In this document: positions 23,841 through 33,919 of the stretch, in pieces
Numbering within the stretch: position 1 is the first letter of the stretch
Layout of the letters: each line of letters starts with the position of its first letter
Made by a program: the position numbers and the translations under genes
NCBI GenBank assembly: GCA_947449135.1
Contig: CANFQO010000004.1
Span: 1-64,000, forward strand
DNA: 64,000 nucleotides
Origin: Planctomycetaceae bacterium
GTDB lineage: Bacteria; Planctomycetota; Planctomycetia; Pirellulales; UBA1268
Reading direction: 5' to 3'
The notes under the pieces: model-generated
The model's input: the letters and a program-made list of their open reading frames with translations, nothing else
The model's database searches: none
What the model was told of the DNA's origin: nothing

Positions 23841-25292
23841 TTACCGGGTCGTACGGGGCTGGCTCGCAGTTTGGGAGGCGGCTTGGGACGGACCTCCGCC
23901 AGGCTCGTCATCGAAGACCGTCCAGACAGGGGTGCGGCCGCGGACCGTGGCAAGGTATTCATCCATCTCGCGTTTGCGACGTTCGTCCGCGAGTTTGTCG
24001 CGGATGCCGACCTGCGCCTCGATGAAGGGGGTGCGGCCGGCGTCGGTCCGTTCGATCACCCGCACGATGTGCAGGGCCGATCCATCGTCGAGGATCGCAC
24101 TCATCTGGCCAACTGGCAGCGTGAAGACGGCCTCGTTGATGACCTTCGAGACGAGGCTCCCTTTGGTGGTCCAATCGAAGACGCCGCCGGTTGCCGCGGT
24201 CGGCCCCTCCGACCCCGTCCGAGCAATGTCGGCAAAGGGTTTGCCTTGCATCACCTCATTGCCCATGGCTGCCAGCATGGTCCAGGCCTGCCCACGCGGT
24301 CGGCTCGCCGTGACCTTCACGGTAAGCTGCTCGAAGCGGGCCTTGGCGGGATACTCGTATTCGGCCAGATGATTCTGGTACCACGCGATCATTTCCGCGT
24401 GCGGGATCTCCCCGTCGTTCACCACCTTTTGCTGGATCCATTGCTGGGCGAGAGCCCGCTCGAAGAACGTCTTGCGGATCCGGTCGAGCGACTGACCCCG
24501 CGACCTCAGCAACTGGTCGTATTCCAGAGCATTGGCCACTCCAGCATCACTGACAAGCCGTGGCAGTTGTTGTTGATCAAACGCCTCGTTGACCTTCTTT
24601 TCGATTTCCGGCAGGCGATCCTCGGGAATCGTTCGGCAGGCGTCGACATAAATCACTAGCGACTCGACGTGCTGCTTGATCACCTGCCGGCAGATCTGTG
24701 CCTTCAGTTCTCGGATCTGCTCGGGGGTGAGGCCTCCCGAGACCTTGTCGAGCCAGGCCAGCGCTGAAGGGGTGAGCAGGTCGCCTTCCAGCACGACCTC
24801 TGGTCCGACCCGGGCGACCACCCGGGCGTTGTCGAGCGACTGCATTCCGTCCGGTTGGCCATCTGAAGCGACACCCGCCGGAAGCGTTTCCTCGAAGCCC
24901 GCCTGAATGACGCCTGATTTTTTCGTCCCGGATTCGACGGCGTCTTTCTTGGGAGCCGCAACCGGTTCGAGGGGAGCGCCCGGGTTCGGCAGGATGCTCG
25001 ACAGCACATGGTTGTCCTTGCTGCTCTTGCCATCCTCGGCACCGTTCTTGGCTCCCGGCCAACCATCCGGCCGTGACACCGCCTTCGGCACATGAGGCAT
25101 CTGTCCGGGGCCAACCAGGCTGCGGGTGGCTGGGGCCGCGGTGGCCGCAGGGCCGCTGGCGGCTGCGGCCGGATCGTCAACCGGTTGGGAGGGATCTTGG
25201 GCGGTCGCATCGATGGCGAACAGCAGGACAACCGCGCAGCTCAGCCACGCGAAGCTTGTGCGCACCTCAATTTGGCGGCCGGGATGGGTCAT
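23841..25292 (-). CDS. Secreted parvulin-type peptidyl-prolyl isomerase (SurA/PpiC-like)
   Basis: Likely a periplasmic or cell-surface foldase. The 483-residue product begins with a signal peptide (TSFAWLSCAVVLLFAIDATAQD), then a Pro/Ala-rich region of about 140 residues. A helical SurA-like N-terminal segment follows (VARVGPEVVLEGDLLTPSALAWLDKVSG..). The parvulin domain spans about 320-425: YPAKARFEQLTVK.., GGVFDWTTKGSLVSKVINEAVFTLPVGQMS and ALHIVRVIERTDAG. It ends with a charged helix and a Ser/Gln-rich tail. The start chosen is MTHPGRQIEV; an ATG 13 codons upstream is also possible. Its start lies 45 bp after the mfd stop, on the same strand, so the two could be cotranscribed. Confidence 0.82.
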   Translation of the reverse strand: MTHPGRQIEVRTSFAWLSCAVVLLFAIDATAQDPSQPVDDPAAAASGPAATAAPATRSLVGPGQMPHVPKAVSRPDGWPGAKNGAEDGKSSKDNHVLSSILPNPGAPLEPVAAPKKDAVESGTKKSGVIQAGFEETLPAGVASDGQPDGMQSLDNARVVARVGPEVVLEGDLLTPSALAWLDKVSGGLTPEQIRELKAQICRQVIKQHVESLVIYVDACRTIPEDRLPEIEKKVNEAFDQQQLPRLVSDAGVANALEYDQLLRSRGQSLDRIRKTFFERALAQQWIQQKVVNDGEIPHAEMIAWYQNHLAEYEYPAKARFEQLTVKVTASRPRGQAWTMLAAMGNEVMQGKPFADIARTGSEGPTAATGGVFDWTTKGSLVSKVINEAVFTLPVGQMSAILDDGSALHIVRVIERTDAGRTPFIEAQVGIRDKLADERRKREMDEYLATVRGRTPVWTVFDDEPGGGPSQAASQTASQPRTTR

Positions 25293-25337
25293 CACGGTCT
25301 CGGTCGGGGAGATCCAGGAACCGCTCGGCAACCCACG

Positions 25338-28300
25338 CTACGGTCGCGTGGGTGTCGAAGCGGGCCGGGGACTATAGGGACGCCCTCGCGTGGGTCGCAA
25401 GAGCGTCCTGACCGCGGCCAAAAGCCTGTCTGGATCATCACAAACCCGCTTTTCGAGTGGTACCACGGCGCTTTTATCACCGACCACTCGCAGCGTTTTC
25501 CCCCCAGCCTGCCAGGCTGCCCGCAGCCGCTGGATGGCCTGCGGGTCGTGGTGGCCGATCACGAGCATGCCCGGTTGCCGGGTGATGGAATCGATGCCGT
25601 GGGCCGCGGCCGCAACCCGCAGCCGGGCAAACTCCAGCATGCGTGTCACCTCGGTCGGCAGGGGGCCGAACCGGTCGACCAGTTCCGCGGCGAGGTCATC
25701 GACCTGCCCTTCGCCCGTGACCCGCGACAGTCGCCGGTAGACGTCGATCTTGGCGCGGAAATCGGGAATGAAGTCACGCGGTAGCCAGGCCGTGCCCGGC
25801 AGGTCGATGGTCACCGGCGGCGGCTCGGCCGGCGGCATCGACTTGAGCCCGCGGACAGCCTGCTCGAGCAGCCGGCAGTAGAGCTCGTAGCCGACGGTCG
25901 CGATGTGGCCGCTCTGCTGCGTGCCGAGCAGGTTGCCCGCGCCGCGGATCTCAAGATCGCGCATGGCGAGCGAGAAACCGGCCCCCATGCTGGAGAACTC
26001 CTGAATGGCGCGGAGCCGCTTGGCCGCCGTACTCGTCAGCGTGGCTGCCTCATCGACGAGCAGGTGACAATAGGCACGGTGGTGGGACCGACCGACGCGA
26101 CCGCGGAGCTGATGGAGGTCGGCGAGGCCGTAGGTATCGGCCTCGTCGATGAAGATGGTGTTGGCCCGCGGGATGTCGAGGCCGCTCTCAATGATCGTCG
26201 TGGCCAGGAGAATGTCGGCCCTCCCGGCGACGAACGTGAGCATCACCTCCTCCAGTTCCGATTCGGAGAGCCGACCGTGGGCGATGACGATCGTTGCCTC
26301 GGGCACGATCTGCGAGAGCCGATGCGCGACCTTGTGGATGTCGTTGATCCGGTTGTGCACGAAGAACACCTGACCGCCCCGGGCGAGTTCCCGGTCGATG
26401 GCACCGCGGATCAGCCGCTCGTCCCAGCGGGCCACGCGAGTTTCGACGGCGATCCTGTTGGCGGGCGGCGTGGTGAGGTTGGAGATGTCGCGGATGCCGA
26501 GCATCGCCATGTGGAGCGTTCGCGGAATCGGCGTGGCGGTCATCGTGAGCACGTCCACGCTGGCGCGGAGCGCCTTGAGCTTTTCCTTGACGTCCACGCC
26601 GAACCGCTGCTCTTCGTCGACGACCACGAGTCCCAGGTTGGCGAAGTGCATGTCGGTCTGGGCGATCCGGTGCGTGCCAATGACTATGTCGACGGTGCCC
26701 CGTGCGAGTCCCTCCAGCGTGTCACGTTCCTCCTTCGTCCCGGTGAGCCGCGAGAGCGCCCGGATCGTGAAGGGGAATTCGGCGAACCGGGCGACGAACG
26801 TGCGGCGATGCTGCTCGGCCAGCACCGTCGTCGGCACGAGCACGGCTACCTGCGAGCCCGCCTCCGCCACTTTGAAGGCCGCACGCATCGCCATCTCAGT
26901 CTTGCCGAAGCCGACGTCGCCGCAGAGCAGCCGATCCATGGGCCGCGGCCGCTCCAAGTCGGCACGGATAGCCTCGATGGCGGTGAGTTGGTCCGGCGTT
27001 TCGTCAAACGGAAAGGATTCTTCGAAGCTGCGTTGCCAGGGAGTATCGGGTGGAAATGCCGCGCCGGGACGGCTCTCCCGCCGGGCCTGCAGTTGGATCA
27101 TGTCGGCGGCCATGTCGGCGACGGCCCGCTCGACCGCAGCCTTCTGACGTTCCCAAAGCGTGCCGCCGATCTTCGCAAGCTTGGGGGCAAGTTTGGTCCC
27201 ACCGACATATTTCTGCACCAGTTCGATACAGGAAGCCGGCACGTAGATCCGTGTGCTCTCCGCAAACTCGATCTCGAGAAACTCCTCCGTGCGGCCGTGC
27301 TTTTCCAGGAGCTTGAGGCCCTTGTAGCGGCCGATGCCGTGGGCGACGTGCACGACGTAGTCGCCCTCGTGAAGGTCGAGGAAGGTGTCGATCGCTCTCG
27401 AGAGCCGCTGTTTGGTGGGCCGCGATGTCGCCACATCCTCGCGACGGAAGAGCTCCGCACTCGAAATCAGCACGATCTTTTCGGGCACGAGCCGAAAGCC
27501 GCCGGAGAGATGCCCCCTGGCGAAGTGCAGCCGTCCCGATTGCGCCGGCCCACAGTCGGCCAGCAGTTCCGAAAGCCGCTTCTCCTCCGCGGCGGTGGGC
27601 GCGACCACCCATACTTCCTGGTCACGGCCGACCGTTTCCAGTTCCTCGCGAACCCGGTCCAGCACCCCGGTGAACCGCTCCACGCTCTCGATCGCCAACA
27701 AGGCCGTGGACTCCATGCTCGACGGCGCAACGGCGGAAAGAGTCACCGAGGGAAACCGATAGATCCTGGCAAACACCTCCGCTGGATCGGAGAGCCCGGC
27801 GGTAGGGCCCGCATCGGCACCGGCATGGGCGAGTCGCTGGTGGGCTCGCTGCGCCTCCTCGGCAAGTTCCCCAGGCTCGACCAGCGCCCACCACGAGCCC
27901 GCCGGAACGATGTCGGCCAACTGCGTGCGCCGAGTTGGGAAGGCCTTCGACTCTGGCACCGAACGCTCAAGCGCTGTCAGGTCGATGGCGTCGAGGGCGT
28001 CGACGCTCCGCTGGCTGACGGTGTCGAAGGTGCGGAGCGACTCAATCTCGTCACCGAACAGTTCCACGCGCACGGGACGTTCCCAGTCGGTGGCAAAGAG
28101 GTCGAGGATGCCGCCTCGGCGTGCGAAGGTGCCGGGCGTATCGATGGCGTCGGCCGCCTCCCAGCCCCGCGCGACGAGCCAGTCGGCAAGTTCCGCCGGG
28201 TCGAGCCTGCCACCCACGACAAGCTGGCGGGTGCTCGCCTCGATCTCGCGCGGGTCGGCAAGCGGAGAGAGCAACGCCTGAATGGTGGTGACGATGATCC

Positions 28301-28700
28301 GCGGATGTGCCGCCGGGGGGGCGATGAGTCGCTTGACCAACGCGAGGCGGTCGGCTGCGGTGGGATTACCTGCCGTCACTGCATCGCCGTCATCTTCGAG
28401 CGCCGGCAGGACGGCAACTGGAAGCGGCGTGAACAACGCAAGGTCGTCGAGAAAGAAGTCGGCATCAGCGGCGTGGGGCAGCACGACCACGAGCAGGCCG
28501 GCCCGCTCCGGCATGGCGACCAAGGCCTCTGCCAACGCTGCCGCCGTCAGCGCAGAGGCCGATCCCCAGGTTCCGCCAATGGTGCCGCCATGTCCCGCCC
28601 GGAGACTGGCGACCACCTCGGCGAACCCATTGTGCGTGTCGAGCGTGTTGGCAAGGCCGAGCAATCGCCCGGCCGGCCCTGAAACCGTGGAATCGGCCAC
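25338..28700 (-). CDS. mfd: Transcription-repair coupling factor Mfd
   Basis: Removes RNA polymerase stalled at DNA lesions and recruits UvrA. The 1120-residue product shows the standard domain order: UvrB-homology region at the N-terminus (PLADPREIEASTRQLVVGGRLD, GGILDLFATDWERPVRVELFGDEIESLRTFD), the CarD-like RNAP-interaction domain (GDYVVHVAHGIGRYKGLKLLEKHG), then the RecG-like translocase (DRLLCGDVGFGKTEMAMRAAFK as Walker A, DEEQRFGVDVKEKLKAL as Walker B, TMTATPIPRTL, QLRGRVGRSHHRAYCHLL as motif VI), and a C-terminal TRCF domain. Length is near the usual 1150. It diverges from ilvB. Confidence 0.96.
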   Translation of the reverse strand: MADSTVSGPAGRLLGLANTLDTHNGFAEVVASLRAGHGGTIGGTWGSASALTAAALAEALVAMPERAGLLVVVLPHAADADFFLDDLALFTPLPVAVLPALEDDGDAVTAGNPTAADRLALVKRLIAPPAAHPRIIVTTIQALLSPLADPREIEASTRQLVVGGRLDPAELADWLVARGWEAADAIDTPGTFARRGGILDLFATDWERPVRVELFGDEIESLRTFDTVSQRSVDALDAIDLTALERSVPESKAFPTRRTQLADIVPAGSWWALVEPGELAEEAQRAHQRLAHAGADAGPTAGLSDPAEVFARIYRFPSVTLSAVAPSSMESTALLAIESVERFTGVLDRVREELETVGRDQEVWVVAPTAAEEKRLSELLADCGPAQSGRLHFARGHLSGGFRLVPEKIVLISSAELFRREDVATSRPTKQRLSRAIDTFLDLHEGDYVVHVAHGIGRYKGLKLLEKHGRTEEFLEIEFAESTRIYVPASCIELVQKYVGGTKLAPKLAKIGGTLWERQKAAVERAVADMAADMIQLQARRESRPGAAFPPDTPWQRSFEESFPFDETPDQLTAIEAIRADLERPRPMDRLLCGDVGFGKTEMAMRAAFKVAEAGSQVAVLVPTTVLAEQHRRTFVARFAEFPFTIRALSRLTGTKEERDTLEGLARGTVDIVIGTHRIAQTDMHFANLGLVVVDEEQRFGVDVKEKLKALRASVDVLTMTATPIPRTLHMAMLGIRDISNLTTPPANRIAVETRVARWDERLIRGAIDRELARGGQVFFVHNRINDIHKVAHRLSQIVPEATIVIAHGRLSESELEEVMLTFVAGRADILLATTIIESGLDIPRANTIFIDEADTYGLADLHQLRGRVGRSHHRAYCHLLVDEAATLTSTAAKRLRAIQEFSSMGAGFSLAMRDLEIRGAGNLLGTQQSGHIATVGYELYCRLLEQAVRGLKSMPPAEPPPVTIDLPGTAWLPRDFIPDFRAKIDVYRRLSRVTGEGQVDDLAAELVDRFGPLPTEVTRMLEFARLRVAAAAHGIDSITRQPGMLVIGHHDPQAIQRLRAAWQAGGKTLRVVGDKSAVVPLEKRVCDDPDRLLAAVRTLLRPTRGRPYSPRPASTPTRP

Positions 28701-28872
28701 GCCGAGATTGTAGTGAAAGTGGTGGGCGGCGAGTCACTCTCCCCGGTAAAGTCCGCGTAAATTCCGCAAAAAATCCGCCCCTGACGCAGCAGGGCATTTA
28801 TCGTGTATTTTTGAGGGGTCGCTGCCCGGCCGTTTCCGAACCAGCCAGCCCCACACCAGAGGAGCCCATCCC

Positions 28873-30645
28873 ATGGCCACCGTCTCCCGACCCCGGACCT
28901 CCGAAGCCTTTGTCAGCGGGGCCGATGTGGTCGTTGAGTCGCTGATCCGCCACGGTGTGGACGTGCTCTTTGCCTATCCGGGTGGCGCGAGCATGCCGCT
29001 CCATCAGGCGCTCACCCGCGCGGCCGACAGGCTCCGCACCATTCTGCCGCGGCACGAGCAGGGAGGCGGCTTCGCGGCGCAGGGCTATGCGAGGACGACC
29101 GGCAAGCCCGGTGTCTGCATGGCGACCAGCGGCCCGGGCGCGCTCAACCTCGTGACGGCCATTGCCGACGCCAAGATGGACAGCGTTCCGATGGTCGCCC
29201 TCACCGGGCAGGTGGGCACCAGCGTGATTGGCACCGATGCCTTTCAGGAGACGCCGATCGTCGAGGTCTGCCGCGGCATCACCAAGCATCACTATCTCGT
29301 CACCGACGCCAACGACATCGCCCGCGTGATGCGGGAGGCGTTCCACATCGCCACCACCGGCCGGCCCGGCCCGGTGCTCGTCGATCTGCCGAAGAACGTC
29401 CAACTCGCACAGATCGTGCCAGACTACGATGCCCCGATGAATCTGCCGGGCTACCACCCCGAGGTCCGCAAGCCGCACCCTGAGCAGATTGCTCAGGTGG
29501 CCGCCGCGATCAAGCGGGCCAAGCGGCCGGTGATCTATGCCGGCGGCGGCGTGATCGCGGCCGAGGCCTCGGCCGAACTCCGCGAACTCGTGCGGCTGAC
29601 AGGCATCCCGGTCACGATGACGCTCATGGGCCTGGGGGCATTTCCCGCCGACGATCCGCGGTGCCTGGACATGCTTGGCATGCACGGCAGCGTGTATGCC
29701 AACCAAGCCGTCGATCAGGCCGACCTGCTGATCGCGGTGGGCGTGCGATTCGATGACCGCGTGACGGGCAAAGTGTCGGAATTCGCCGAACACGGTTTCA
29801 TTGTCCACATCGACATCGATCCCTCCGAGATCAACAAGAACAAACTTGTCCACGTGCCGATCGTGGCCGACGTGAAGGAGTCGCTGGCACAACTCAACGC
29901 GATCGTGACGCCGCCGGCGGCGTCCCTCGACGAATGGTATGCCCAGATCGACGCCTGGAAGCACGAGGATCCGTTCTCCTACGACCGCTCTTTCAAGGGC
30001 ATCCTGCCTCAGCACGCGATCGCCGAACTCTCACGGCTCACCGCCGAACGAGACACGATCATCACGGTGGGCGTGGGCCAGCATCAGATGTGGTCGGCGC
30101 AGTTCTACAAGTTTCGCCGGCCGCGAACCTGGCTCTCGTCGAGCGGCCTGGGCACGATGGGCTTTGGCCTGCCGGCGGCGATGGGGGCCAAGGTCGCCCA
30201 CCCGGAGTCGCTCGTAGTCGACATCGACGGCGACGGGAGCATCCTCATGAACATCCAGGAGTTCGCCACCTGCCACTGCGAGAACATCGGCGTGAAGGTT
30301 CTGCTCCTGAACAACCAGCACCTCGGCATGGTGGTGCAGTGGGAGGACCGGTTCTTCAAGGGCAACCGGGCACACACCTACCTCGGCCCGGTGGGCAATC
30401 CCGAGGCCTCGGGTCAGGGCAACGGTATCTCGCCAGCGGCCCGCTACCCCGACTTCGTGGGCATCGCGCAGGGATTTGGCTGGCAGGCCGAAACGGTCGT
30501 GGAGCGAGGCGACCTGGAAGCGGCGCTCAAGCGACTGATCGACGCACCGGGGCCCGCATTGCTCGACGTGCAGGTGCCCTACCAAGAGCACGTGCTGCCG
30601 ATGATCCCGTCGGGCGGCACGGTTCGTGACCTGATCAAGCGCTAG
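28873..30645 (+). CDS. ilvB: Acetolactate synthase, large (catalytic) subunit
   Basis: ThDP enzyme that makes acetolactate or acetohydroxybutyrate for branched-chain amino acids. The 590-residue product has the ThDP-activating Glu in [16 protein letters not shown], the family segment [38 protein letters not shown], and the Mg/ThDP motif [44 protein letters not shown] lies about 9-14 nt before the ATG. No ilvN regulatory subunit lies downstream; the next gene converges. I see no leader peptide or T-box in the 172 bp upstream. Confidence 0.95.
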   Translation: MATVSRPRTSEAFVSGADVVVESLIRHGVDVLFAYPGGASMPLHQALTRAADRLRTILPRHEQGGGFAAQGYARTTGKPGVCMATSGPGALNLVTAIADAKMDSVPMVALTGQVGTSVIGTDAFQETPIVEVCRGITKHHYLVTDANDIARVMREAFHIATTGRPGPVLVDLPKNVQLAQIVPDYDAPMNLPGYHPEVRKPHPEQIAQVAAAIKRAKRPVIYAGGGVIAAEASAELRELVRLTGIPVTMTLMGLGAFPADDPRCLDMLGMHGSVYANQAVDQADLLIAVGVRFDDRVTGKVSEFAEHGFIVHIDIDPSEINKNKLVHVPIVADVKESLAQLNAIVTPPAASLDEWYAQIDAWKHEDPFSYDRSFKGILPQHAIAELSRLTAERDTIITVGVGQHQMWSAQFYKFRRPRTWLSSSGLGTMGFGLPAAMGAKVAHPESLVVDIDGDGSILMNIQEFATCHCENIGVKVLLLNNQHLGMVVQWEDRFFKGNRAHTYLGPVGNPEASGQGNGISPAARYPDFVGIAQGFGWQAETVVERGDLEAALKRLIDAPGPALLDVQVPYQEHVLPMIPSGGTVRDLIKR

Positions 30646-30721
30646 TCGGGCCGTTTGGGCCATCGACCGGCTGCCGAACTCGAGCGCCTCTTGGTTAGGT
30701 GTCGCACCGGCTTCGGCCGCG

Positions 30722-32026
30722 TCAGGGCTTTTGACCCGCGGCGCCGCGAGGCATCAGTTTGGACAATGCCTGTCGGAGAATCGGCTCGAGGGGCCGTTCA
30801 TCCAACGCCATTGCCATCCGACGCATGCTCTGAGCCTGCGTTTTGACAGGTTCTGGAACATCGCCCATCAACAGCGCGAGCCCGCGTTTGGAATCGTCGG
30901 TGAGAATGGCGTCCGCGAGCACGGCCAGGCGCCAGGCGGCCCGACGGCACACCTCCCGCGGGATCAACTGGGCAGCCGCCGGTTGGCCGATCAGATCGGC
31001 GGGCATACCGGCACCGCTGAATTCATCCTGCGAGACGATTCCGGCGGAACCTGGCAGGGGCTGCCCTACTCCGCCACCGTACTGCCGATCGAGCAGGAGC
31101 TTGTCGGCGGCGGCCACATCACGCTCGAGCGACACTACGGCAAGACCTCCAATCGATTGAATGAGAGCTGCTGCATCGACCTTCGACTCCGGGCCGGCTA
31201 CAGCCGCCAGAGCCGCTGCAGCCCGCACACGCACATTGATTGAACGGCTACCGTCGTCCAAGATCCGCACAACTTCTCCCGCCGTGTCAGGCTTCATCGG
31301 CCCCAAGAACTGCAGCATCGTCAGGCAGCGTGACGCCATCCAGTCGTTCTCGACGACCGTTTCCGGCGTGGTCGGCTCCTTGAGAATCGCCTGGATGGCA
31401 GGGACAGCTATGGAAGCCATCCGTTGCTGCTCCTCAGCCACGCCCTTCGTCGCCTCGACATGCTTCGCAAGCCCGACGCAGGCTGCAATCCGCACCGCCT
31501 TGGGCAGGTCTGTATTGGAGACCGCCTGCGCAAGCGTGGCAGCGGCAGGCGGCCAGGGCTTTCCCGTCGACTGCAACTCGCCGATCAGCAGCATCGCGTT
31601 GACCCGCACCGCCGGATTGGCGTCGTTCTTCGCCGCGAGTGTCTCCATGAAACTTGCCACTGTCTTGGTTGCCTCTTCGGCTGACCTTTCGTTCGCGATG
31701 CCGCCGAGCAGGAACTCTCGCAGCCGCTTGCGAGTCCGTTCGATCGTCGACCGGTTGGCTTCCATCTGCAGTTGCGGCAGCGCGATCTGCTCAAGAAACT
31801 CGCGGGCAGTCGCATCGAAGGCACCACCGCCACTCATCGCCTCCTTGTAGGCTTTCGTCTCTGGAGCCGCCTCCACATCCTTCATCGTTGCGAAGCGGGC
31901 ACTATCGTCCTGAGCGAAGGCCCCGGCCGCCAGGGTGAACCACGCCACGACGGCCACAAGGCAAACACTCGACGGACGAAACCCGCGAACGCAAGGCTGT
32001 CGCAGGCCAGAATGCATGTGGCTCAT
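30722..32026 (-). CDS. Secreted HEAT-like helical repeat protein
   Basis: A 434-residue protein with a signal peptide (VCLVAVVAWFTLAAGAFAQDD, cut likely after AFA). The mature part is almost all helix, with repeated Ala/Leu/Val pairs reminiscent of HEAT/ARM repeats (for example RVNAMLLIGELQSTGKPWPPAAATLAQAV, AVRIAACVGLAKHVEATKG, INVRVRAAAALAAVAGPESK). It is the last gene of the minus-strand set headed by pilM, 42 bp after the 616-residue gene, so a role in the same envelope assembly is inferred. No specific family is recognised. Confidence 0.65.
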   Translation of the reverse strand: MSHMHSGLRQPCVRGFRPSSVCLVAVVAWFTLAAGAFAQDDSARFATMKDVEAAPETKAYKEAMSGGGAFDATAREFLEQIALPQLQMEANRSTIERTRKRLREFLLGGIANERSAEEATKTVASFMETLAAKNDANPAVRVNAMLLIGELQSTGKPWPPAAATLAQAVSNTDLPKAVRIAACVGLAKHVEATKGVAEEQQRMASIAVPAIQAILKEPTTPETVVENDWMASRCLTMLQFLGPMKPDTAGEVVRILDDGSRSINVRVRAAAALAAVAGPESKVDAAALIQSIGGLAVVSLERDVAAADKLLLDRQYGGGVGQPLPGSAGIVSQDEFSGAGMPADLIGQPAAAQLIPREVCRRAAWRLAVLADAILTDDSKRGLALLMGDVPEPVKTQAQSMRRMAMALDERPLEPILRQALSKLMPRGAAGQKP

Positions 32027-32068
32027 GGGAAGAAATTCCGGGGCTAGTTTCTGGGTGCGGGTGGGTTA

Positions 32069-33919
32069 TCAGAACGGCGACTCACCGCCGGGTCGTTGCT
32101 GGCCTGCGCGATCACCCGCGGCAGCATTCGCCTGATCGGTCGGCAGCGTGGCACGATACCGTTCAAAGTCCAGTTGTGAATCGGGCGAAGAAACAACATC
32201 AATGATGCCGTCTGGACGGAGAAAGATCATCTCAAGCGGCTCCGGTGGCGGCGTTGCCTTGCCACCCCTCGTCTCCGTGCGATCCTCGCGTGCGCCACGG
32301 ACATCGAGCAGCACGCGGTTGGTTGTGATCGAGTCTCCCAGCGACCGCAGTTCAGCGGTTTTTTTCTGCTGCGAGTCGACGTTGGCGAGGCCACCGGGCT
32401 CCATGATCAGGACACGCAAAGCGAGCGACCCGGTATTCGGTTTTTCACCAAGAATCTGCACCGCAAACATGCCTGGCTTTATCTTTTTCAGGACCTGCTT
32501 TCCGACTGGTTGCACGAGCAGGCGCGCGCCATCCGACACGACGACCGGTGCAGTGGCTTTGCTCTCCGGCGATTCAAGAATAGGCTTGGTTGCAAGCGAC
32601 GCCTCGACGAGGTGCCGGCTGGGAACATTTAGGTTCGGATTCCAGCAAACGACCTTCACACGATAACGATACGTACGTCCCGGCTTCACATCCAAGTCGA
32701 TGAACCGAAACAAGCGGTATTCCGGCCCCAGCATCACCGATCCGGCCATACCGGGCGCCATGCCGGAGTCCTCATCAACCGGCATAACGGGAACGCCAAA
32801 ACCAGGTTTCCCAATGCCGCCACCGACGGATTCCTCGTTCGCTGCCCCAAAGATGTTGGTGCTCGTCTCGGCTTTCACCTGATCGGCCAAAGCCTGCGAC
32901 TTTTTCTCCTCCGCATCGCGTTGCAAATAGTCCACAAACCAGGGGTGCATCGCATTCAGGCCCCAAGAACCGTCGGCGAGCTGCGGCATGGGGCTGGAAA
33001 ATGGAATGGGCGATACTGCAAGATCACGATTCTCCTGAGTCGTTGGAATCGTGATCGTGGCCAGCGCCGGCTCCGATTGAAAACCCACCCACTCGGCGCC
33101 GTACCGAATAACCGCCTGTTTTACGTCGATGGGGCTCCATTTCTCGGCGGCGCCGGGCTGTATCTCGGCTCGCTCGATGCGATAGCTGCTCCAATTTGGC
33201 GCGTCGATAGTCGCGTTCTTGAAGCTCGCGTTATCAAACCGTGAATGATATTCCTGCTGCTGCTTCTTGAGTGGAATGAGGCCCGTGACGAGAACGTAGG
33301 GCACGACCTTGCCCTGCGGTCCGAGTTGTTGATCGGGCTGCAAAGCCTGATCCTGCTCCGGCTGCTCCGGCTGGTCCGGCTGCTGCGCCTGCTGGCCTGG
33401 TCCACGACGATTACCTCTCGGCTTCTGTCTCGGCGCGTTGCCGTCATCAAGATCGGGGGCACGAACCTGCGGAGCCACGCGCCCGCCGGGCGGGGCCTTG
33501 ACCGCCAGAACAGCAGCCCCAGAGACGGCCCGCAGGTCTTCAATGGGCAGAATGTCCGGGCTGCTCCGCCGCGCCAGTTCGCCAAAGAGCGGCCTGCTGA
33601 ACAGCGCATGCGGTGGTTCGGAAACTACTTTCGGTTCCCGCCATTGGGTAACAACCTCCGCCAGCGTCTTATCACTTGCCCGCTCTTCAGCCGGCGGATT
33701 TTTCACCGCATCGATGTGCTCAGACGCCGCGGCTGCACTGGCTACGATTGCCTGCGGTTCCTGCTTGGAAGAGGGCCGCAGATCGCGGATCGTTCCAATG
33801 CCACCCCAAACAAGACCGCAGGCCGCCAGACCGATTATGGCCGCAATGATTTTCTCACCATGGCTCAGAAAAAACGACAGGACGGCGGCCTTGTTGAGGG
33901 CGAACTTTGGCATTTTCAT
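32069..33919 (-). CDS. Membrane-anchored component of the PilM-type locus (unknown)
   Basis: A 616-residue protein with one N-terminal helix (KIIAAIIGLAACGLVWGGI) and a long exterior part. Residues about 140-200 are extremely Gln/Pro-rich (QQAQQPDQPEQPEQDQALQPDQQLGPQG). Beyond it are a beta-rich section (YVLVTGLIPLKKQQQEYHSRF..) and a segment that looks like a fibronectin-type strand set (YRLFRFIDLDVKPGRTYRYRVKVVCWNPN), then beta strands to the C-terminus. Its start overlaps the previous gene's stop by 4 nt (ATGA), so it is translated coupled to it. By position it resembles the PilP-type linker between inner and outer membrane, but sequence alone does not prove that. Confidence 0.6.
   Translation of the reverse strand: MKMPKFALNKAAVLSFFLSHGEKIIAAIIGLAACGLVWGGIGTIRDLRPSSKQEPQAIVASAAAASEHIDAVKNPPAEERASDKTLAEVVTQWREPKVVSEPPHALFSRPLFGELARRSSPDILPIEDLRAVSGAAVLAVKAPPGGRVAPQVRAPDLDDGNAPRQKPRGNRRGPGQQAQQPDQPEQPEQDQALQPDQQLGPQGKVVPYVLVTGLIPLKKQQQEYHSRFDNASFKNATIDAPNWSSYRIERAEIQPGAAEKWSPIDVKQAVIRYGAEWVGFQSEPALATITIPTTQENRDLAVSPIPFSSPMPQLADGSWGLNAMHPWFVDYLQRDAEEKKSQALADQVKAETSTNIFGAANEESVGGGIGKPGFGVPVMPVDEDSGMAPGMAGSVMLGPEYRLFRFIDLDVKPGRTYRYRVKVVCWNPNLNVPSRHLVEASLATKPILESPESKATAPVVVSDGARLLVQPVGKQVLKKIKPGMFAVQILGEKPNTGSLALRVLIMEPGGLANVDSQQKKTAELRSLGDSITTNRVLLDVRGAREDRTETRGGKATPPPEPLEMIFLRPDGIIDVVSSPDSQLDFERYRATLPTDQANAAAGDRAGQQRPGGESPF

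Noticed and set aside
25905-28682. Plus-strand ORF of 925 codons opposite mfd
   Set aside because: It lies wholly antisense to a textbook mfd with every expected domain. Long antisense frames are common in GC-rich genes; the composition (Gly/Arg/Glu/His-rich, no domain) is that of a shadow.
28798-30015. Minus-strand ORF of 405 codons opposite ilvB
   Set aside because: Shadow of a highly conserved enzyme; composition rich in His, Asp and Arg with no domain.
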